Positions 61,901 through 64,000 of a DNA stretch of 64,000 nt are shown in pieces. The position numbers and the translations under genes were made by a program. Location: contig NZ_STGD01000018.1 in NCBI RefSeq assembly GCF_005222755.1, positions 30,226-94,225 of the forward strand. The letters run 5' to 3'. This stretch comes from Roseomonas sp. HF4. GTDB taxonomy: Bacteria > Pseudomonadota > Alphaproteobacteria > Acetobacterales > Acetobacteraceae. The notes under the pieces were generated by a model that was not told the origin of the DNA, ran no database searches, and saw nothing but the letters and a program-made list of their open reading frames with translations. How positions within the stretch are numbered: position 1 is the stretch's first letter; the number at the start of each line of letters is the position of its first letter.

Positions 61901-63613
61901 ATGGCAAGCATCACCGCCGACCGCGCGGGCAGCGAGGATTTCGCAGCCCTTCTCGACGAAACCCTGGGCGCCGACACCGGCTTTGCCGGCTCGGTCGTCA
62001 CCGGCAAGGTCATCCGGGTGGATGACGATGTCGCGGTCGTCGATGTCGGCCTGAAAAGCGAGGGGCGCGTCCCCCTCAAGGAATTCGCCGCCCCCGGCCA
62101 GAAGGCCGAGGTGAAGCCCGGCGACCTCATCGAGCTCTTCGTCGAGCGCTACGAGGACCGCGACGGCTCCATTGTGCTGAGCCGCGAGAAGGCGCGCCGT
62201 GAGGAAGCCTGGACGAACCTGGAAAAGTCCTTCACCGCGCAGCAGCGTGTGAACGGCGTGATCTTCGGCCGCGTGAAGGGCGGTTTCACCGTCGACCTCG
62301 GCGGCGCGGTCGCGTTCCTGCCGGGCTCGCAGGTGGACATCCGCCCGGTGCGCGACGTCGGGCCCCTGATGGGCAGCCCGCAGCCCTTCCAGATCCTGAA
62401 GATGGACCGCTCGCGCGGGAACATCGTCGTCTCCCGCCGCGCGGTACTCGAGGAGACGCGCGCCGAGCAGCGCAGCGAGCTGATCCAGGGCCTCAAGGAA
62501 GGCATGATCCTGGACGGCGTGGTGAAGAACATCACCGACTACGGCGCCTTCGTGGACCTCGGCGGCGTCGATGGCCTGCTGCACGTGACCGACATCGCGT
62601 GGCGGCGCATCAACCACCCGAGCGAGGCGCTGACCATCGGCCAGCCCGTAAAGGTGCAGGTCATCCGCTTCAACAGCGAGACGCAGCGCATCAGCCTCGG
62701 CATGAAGCAGCTGATGTCCGACCCGTGGGACGGCGTGGCGCTGAAGTACCCGGTCAACGCGAAGTTCGCCGGCCGCGTCACGAACATCACCGACTACGGC
62801 GCCTTCGTGGAGCTGGAGCCGGGCGTCGAGGGCCTCGTGCACGTCAGCGAGATGTCCTGGACCAAGAAGAACGTCCATCCGGGCAAGATCGTCGCGACCT
62901 CCGAGCAGGTGGACGTGATGATCCTGGACGTGGACGAACCGAAGCGCCGCATTTCGCTCGGCCTGAAGCAGGCGCAGGGCAACCCCTGGGAGCTGTTCCT
63001 CGAGGCCCACGCGCCGGGCTCGATCATCGAGGGCGAGATCCGCAACATCACCGAGTTCGGCCTGTTCGTGGGCGTCGGCCCGGACATCGACGGCATGGTC
63101 CACATGTCCGACCTGTCCTGGGACGAGGCCGGCGAGGCCGCGATGCAGCACTACACCAAGGGCCAGGTGGTCAAGGCCAAGGTGCTCGACGTCGATGTCG
63201 AGAAGGAACGCATCTCCCTCGGCATCAAGCAGCTCGAGGCCGACCCGGCCGCCGAGGTGCTCGACCGCGTGCGCAAGGGCGACATCGTCACCTGCGTGGT
63301 CACCAAGGTCGAGACGAACGGCATCGAAGTGAAGGTCGACGAGGTGCTGACGGGCTTCATCCGCCGCGCCGAACTGGCCCGCGACCGCACCGACCAGCGC
63401 CCCGACAAGTTCGCCATCGGTGAGAAGGTCGATGCGCGCGTCACCGCGGTGGACCGCGCCGCGCGCCGCTTGGCCCTGACCATCAAGGGCAAGGAGATCG
63501 AGGAGGAGAAGGAGGCGATGAAGGAATTCGGCTCGGCCGACTCCGGCGCGTCTCTCGGCGACATCCTGGGCGCGGCGATCCGCCGCCGGCGCGAGATGGC
63601 CGGCGAGGAATAA
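61901..63613 (+). CDS. rpsA: 30S ribosomal protein S1
   Basis: 570 aa, standard length, with six S1 RNA-binding domains at roughly 32-97, 114-178, 199-268, 284-354, 371-441 and 458-528. The repeated phrase NITDYGAFV in domains 3 and 4 and VSLG/ISLG endings are visible. S1 helps mRNA load on the small subunit. There is no strong Shine-Dalgarno just before the ATG (GGGAAG lies about 12 bases upstream), in keeping with the unusual rpsA initiation region of other bacteria. It is separated from cmk, its frequent neighbour. An intrinsic terminator follows. Confidence 0.98.
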   Translation: MASITADRAGSEDFAALLDETLGADTGFAGSVVTGKVIRVDDDVAVVDVGLKSEGRVPLKEFAAPGQKAEVKPGDLIELFVERYEDRDGSIVLSREKARREEAWTNLEKSFTAQQRVNGVIFGRVKGGFTVDLGGAVAFLPGSQVDIRPVRDVGPLMGSPQPFQILKMDRSRGNIVVSRRAVLEETRAEQRSELIQGLKEGMILDGVVKNITDYGAFVDLGGVDGLLHVTDIAWRRINHPSEALTIGQPVKVQVIRFNSETQRISLGMKQLMSDPWDGVALKYPVNAKFAGRVTNITDYGAFVELEPGVEGLVHVSEMSWTKKNVHPGKIVATSEQVDVMILDVDEPKRRISLGLKQAQGNPWELFLEAHAPGSIIEGEIRNITEFGLFVGVGPDIDGMVHMSDLSWDEAGEAAMQHYTKGQVVKAKVLDVDVEKERISLGIKQLEADPAAEVLDRVRKGDIVTCVVTKVETNGIEVKVDEVLTGFIRRAELARDRTDQRPDKFAIGEKVDARVTAVDRAARRLALTIKGKEIEEEKEAMKEFGSADSGASLGDILGAAIRRRREMAGEE

Positions 63614-63645
63614 GACCCGCGCGCCTTACGGCGTGACGATGCGGA

Positions 63646-63675
63646 CCCCCGGGGCAGCGATGCCCCGGGGGTTTT
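63646..63675 (+). terminator. Rho-independent terminator of rpsA
   Basis: CCCCCGGGGCA (63646-63656), loop GCGA, TGCCCCGGGGG (63661-63671), then TTTT: a perfect 11-bp stem with a T-tract, 33 bp after the rpsA stop. The clearest intrinsic terminator in the window. Confidence 0.9.
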
Positions 63676-63796
63676 GCGTTCCGAGGGGGGCTTTGCCTTC
63701 CCGGGCTCTCCCACCAGGGTAGCGACCGCCCCGTGGACCGGTGGATACGGAGAAGGTGTTTGCCGCCGCGCTTGGAAACGATGCAGTCTCGCCGTC

Positions 63797-64000
63797 GTGG
63801 ATCGTATCGATACGCTGATCATCGGCGGGGGCCAGGCTGGGCTCGCGATGAGCCACGCGCTGTCGAAGCGCGGGCGGGAACACTGCATCCTGGAACGGGG
63901 GAGGATCGCCGAGCGTTGGTTGTCGGAACGATGGGATGGACTGCATTTCCAGACCCCCAACCTGCTTGTTGGCTTGCCCGGCTATCCGCTTGTCCATGAC
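63797..64000 (+). CDS. FAD/NAD(P)-dependent oxidoreductase, flavin monooxygenase-like (3' end outside window)
   Basis: 68 residues visible from GTG 63797; the frame is open to the window edge. The N-terminal FAD-binding Rossmann motif is IIGGGQAGLAMSHAL (GxGxxG), followed by the acidic strand end CILERGRIAERW. RWDGLHFQTPNLLVGLPGYP matches flavin-containing monooxygenase-like proteins. There is no strong ribosome site before the GTG, so the start is uncertain. Function beyond FAD-linked oxidation cannot be judged from this fragment. Confidence 0.75.
   Translation, partial: MDRIDTLIIGGGQAGLAMSHALSKRGREHCILERGRIAERWLSERWDGLHFQTPNLLVGLPGYPLVHD

Noticed and set aside
1..64000. CRISPR arrays, tRNA or rRNA genes, prophage or an intact mobile element
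   Set aside because: No regularly spaced direct repeats, no cloverleaf or rRNA-like segments and no phage genes were seen; mobile DNA is limited to IS3 and recombinase fragments.

Overview
The window is high-GC DNA with strong G/C bias at third codon positions. It looks like an alphaproteobacterial chromosome, most likely Acetobacteraceae (Roseomonas-like). That placement is inferred from a class II AroA, a TIGR02300 zinc-ribbon protein next to aroA-cmk, many Bug-type solute receptors and abundant dipeptide-type ABC systems. I found no rRNA, tRNA or CRISPR array.

Layout, left to right. 1-636 is the C-terminal end of a D-aminopeptidase-like protein. 641-14416 lies on the minus strand. In transcription order it holds a dimethylarginine hydrolase, a D-lactate/glycolate-oxidase-type flavoenzyme and an MFS carrier, then PhnD-PhnE-PhnE with no ATPase, a two-domain universal stress protein, an RND efflux adaptor and pump, and an orphan molybdenum hydroxylase large subunit. 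14528-15747 (plus) encodes an HpcH/HpaI aldolase and a hotdog thioesterase. 15795-21055 (minus) is a complete five-gene dipeptide ABC operon.

21222-33335 (plus) is a catabolic region. It has a Bug receptor with HyuA/HyuB, then a DapA-like enzyme, a Gfo/Idh/MocA dehydrogenase, a DUF993 protein, a sugar isomerase/epimerase, two more Bug receptors and two small proteins. A palindrome overlapping a possible promoter sits in front of the DapA-like gene. The set looks like an uncharacterised oxidation, isomerisation and aldol-cleavage pathway for a sugar-like compound.

33345-40003 holds housekeeping genes: cmk, aroA, the TIGR02300 protein, an exported superoxide dismutase with an altered active-site position, a hypothetical, gshB, grpE and an Asp/Glu-racemase-like protein lacking its second catalytic Cys. 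40231-43856 is a second dipeptide-type SBP and two permeases, again without ATPases. 43983-46686 is a tandem pair of related, unrecognised lipoproteins. A GST, an MFS carrier, IS3 debris, a methyltransferase, a large BTAD/AAA/TPR regulator, a DUF4242 protein and an alpha/beta hydrolase follow. 55256-56211 holds decayed pieces of a CobW-type protein and a serine recombinase. A 3-hydroxyisobutyryl-CoA hydrolase-type enzyme, a complete polyamine-type ABC operon, rpsA with its terminator, and the start of a flavin monooxygenase close the window.

Noncoding points: a dispersed GC-rich hairpin repeat (about five copies, two forming a 22-nt perfect inverted pair between gshB and grpE), strong hairpins between SBP and permease genes in two operons, and two promoters sharing a TAGCGT -10 hexamer.
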